A stretch of 64,000 nt of DNA from contig NZ_BAABBM010000001.1 of the NCBI RefSeq assembly GCF_039537965.1, positions 1,612,001 to 1,676,000 of the forward strand. Reading direction: 5' to 3'. The position numbers and the translations under genes were made by a program. Positions 63,102 to 64,000 of this stretch are shown here, in pieces (position 1 is the first letter of the stretch; every line of letters starts with the position of its first letter). Under the pieces are notes generated by a model, which saw only the letters and a program-made list of their open reading frames with translations, ran no database searches and was not told the origin of the DNA. The DNA is from Sphingomonas limnosediminicola (GTDB lineage: Bacteria > Pseudomonadota > Alphaproteobacteria > Sphingomonadales > Sphingomonadaceae).

Positions 63102-63773
63102 ATGGACCCGCGCTTCGCTCACATCCGCGACTGGATCTTCGACCTCGACAATTGCCTGTACCCGGCGGGCAGCCGGCTGTTCGAGCTAATCGACCAGAAG
63201 ATGACGGCCTATATCGAGCGTCTGCTCAACGTCGACGCGATCGAAGCCCGTCGTATTCAGAAGATGCACTTCCATGGGTCCGGCACCACGCTCGCGGGGT
63301 TGATGAAGCATCACGACGTCGATCCCCATCATTTCATGGGCGATGTGCACGATGTTCCGCTCGATCGGCTCACCCAGGACGACCGCCTCGTCGCGGCCAT
63401 AGGTCGGCTGCCCGGCCGGAAGTTCATTCATACCAACGGTAATGCCGATTATGCGTGGAAGGTACTCGACCGGCTCGGGCTGGCGGCTGAGATCGATCAC
63501 CTCCACGACATCTTCGCGGCTGACCTCACGCCAAAGCCCGAGGCGCATGGCTATCGGAAGCTGCTCGATCAGTTCGGCGTCGAGCCGACGCAGGCGCTGA
63601 TGGTCGAGGACATGGTCCGCAACCTGACACCGGCCAAGCAGCTCGGCATGACCACGGTCTGGGTCGACAACGGGTCTGAGCGCGGCAATCACGGCTATGA
63701 CGAAGCGATCGTCGATTACCGGATTACCGATGTCGGCGAGTGGCTCGACAGCATTGTGGGGAATGACGAATGA
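63102..63773 (+). CDS. Pyrimidine 5'-nucleotidase (HAD superfamily)
   Basis: A 223-residue HAD phosphatase. [10 protein letters not shown] is motif I with the nucleophile Asp, [10 protein letters not shown] motif [12 protein letters not shown] motif III with the Lys, and MVEDMVRNL motif IV. It resembles the yeast SDT1 type, which dephosphorylates UMP/CMP-like nucleotides. The ATG at 63102 gives the family length. It overlaps dapD by ATGA. Confidence 0.9.
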   Translation: MDPRFAHIRDWIFDLDNCLYPAGSRLFELIDQKMTAYIERLLNVDAIEARRIQKMHFHGSGTTLAGLMKHHDVDPHHFMGDVHDVPLDRLTQDDRLVAAIGRLPGRKFIHTNGNADYAWKVLDRLGLAAEIDHLHDIFAADLTPKPEAHGYRKLLDQFGVEPTQALMVEDMVRNLTPAKQLGMTTVWVDNGSERGNHGYDEAIVDYRITDVGEWLDSIVGNDE

Positions 63774-64000
63774 ATGAGCAGCTGCAGTCCGTGATCGAGC
63801 GCGCATGGGACGAGCGGGACTCGATAGGCCCGTCGACCAAGGGCGAAGTCCGGCACGCCGTCGATGCCGCACTCACCGCGCTCGACAGCGGCGGCGCCCG
63901 CATCGCGGAGAAGAATGGCGACGAGTGGACCGTCCATCAGTGGCTGAAGAAGGCCGTGCTCCTGTCCTTCCGGCTCAATCCCATGGAAGCGATTTCCGGC
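63770..64000 (+). CDS. dapD: Tetrahydrodipicolinate N-succinyltransferase, N-terminal part (cut by window end)
   Basis: The first 77 residues of DapD, of the lysine/diaminopimelate pathway. [14 protein letters not shown] and [19 protein letters not shown] are the N-terminal helical domain of this acyltransferase; the left-handed beta-helix lies beyond the window. It starts in an ATGA overlap with the nucleotidase gene. Confidence 0.93.
   Translation, partial: MNEQLQSVIERAWDERDSIGPSTKGEVRHAVDAALTALDSGGARIAEKNGDEWTVHQWLKKAVLLSFRLNPMEAISG

Overview
The window is a dense, GC-rich stretch of alphaproteobacterial chromosome. It looks like a member of the Sphingomonadales. The reasons are the GapR and MipZ proteins, the order yebC-ruvC-ruvA-ruvB-ybgC-tolB, a CC_3452-family protein, a TonB-dependent receptor with a proline-rich tail, and a one-operon SUF system. 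The genus cannot be fixed from this sequence alone. No rRNA, tRNA, CRISPR array, insertion sequence, integrase or phage gene was seen. The longest stretch without a credible gene is about 230 bases (39715-39946).

Layout. 1-4.6 kb: the end of a GH43-like glycosidase, a GH-A-type glycosidase, a histidine phosphatase, a metabolite-repair dehydratase and pyruvate kinase. 4.6-13 kb: gapR, yebC, ruvC, ruvA, a GFA protein, an M19 dipeptidase-like protein (reverse strand), ruvB, a DUF3089 protein, ybgC, tolB and a pal-like gene. This is the classic alphaproteobacterial ruv-tol neighbourhood, but tolQ, tolR and tolA are absent between ybgC and tolB. 13-28 kb: panC, mipZ, phosphomannomutase/phosphoglucomutase, a ligase-associated exonuclease divergent from a small membrane protein plus a DEXH helicase, an HxlR regulator, the stringent-response enzyme Rsh, a membrane glycosyltransferase and malic enzyme. 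28-40 kb: mutS, glnD, a TonB-dependent receptor, and thrS-infC. 40-45.5 kb: accessory genes, including an XRE regulator, a broken glycine-rich exported protein, an aldo/keto reductase, a hydrolase, a TPR protein and a SIMPL protein. 45.6-53.8 kb: a glyoxalase cluster (gloA, nitronate monooxygenase, gloB), three tandem small exported paralogues, an acyl-CoA synthetase, gamma-glutamyltransferase and pyrD. 53.9-59.7 kb: an Rrf2 regulator and the suf operon (sufB, unknown, sufC, sufD, sufS, sufT, sufA), almost all joined by ATGA overlaps. 59.7-64 kb: a small exported protein, MddA-like methyltransferase, a subtilisin-type autotransporter, a pyrimidine nucleotidase and the start of dapD.

Most of the region is housekeeping. 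The parts that deserve a second look are: a Tol-Pal locus without its motor and with a degenerate Pal; a DNA-repair exonuclease/helicase pair with a small membrane protein and no ligase; two probable CTG starts in CTGA overlaps and a probable ATA start for infC; an uncharacterised exported coiled-coil protein inside the suf operon; a gene with both a lost start and a frameshift; and a perfect palindrome in front of the HxlR regulator. Start codons were chosen from Shine-Dalgarno spacing and the known N-termini of the families; no database search was run.
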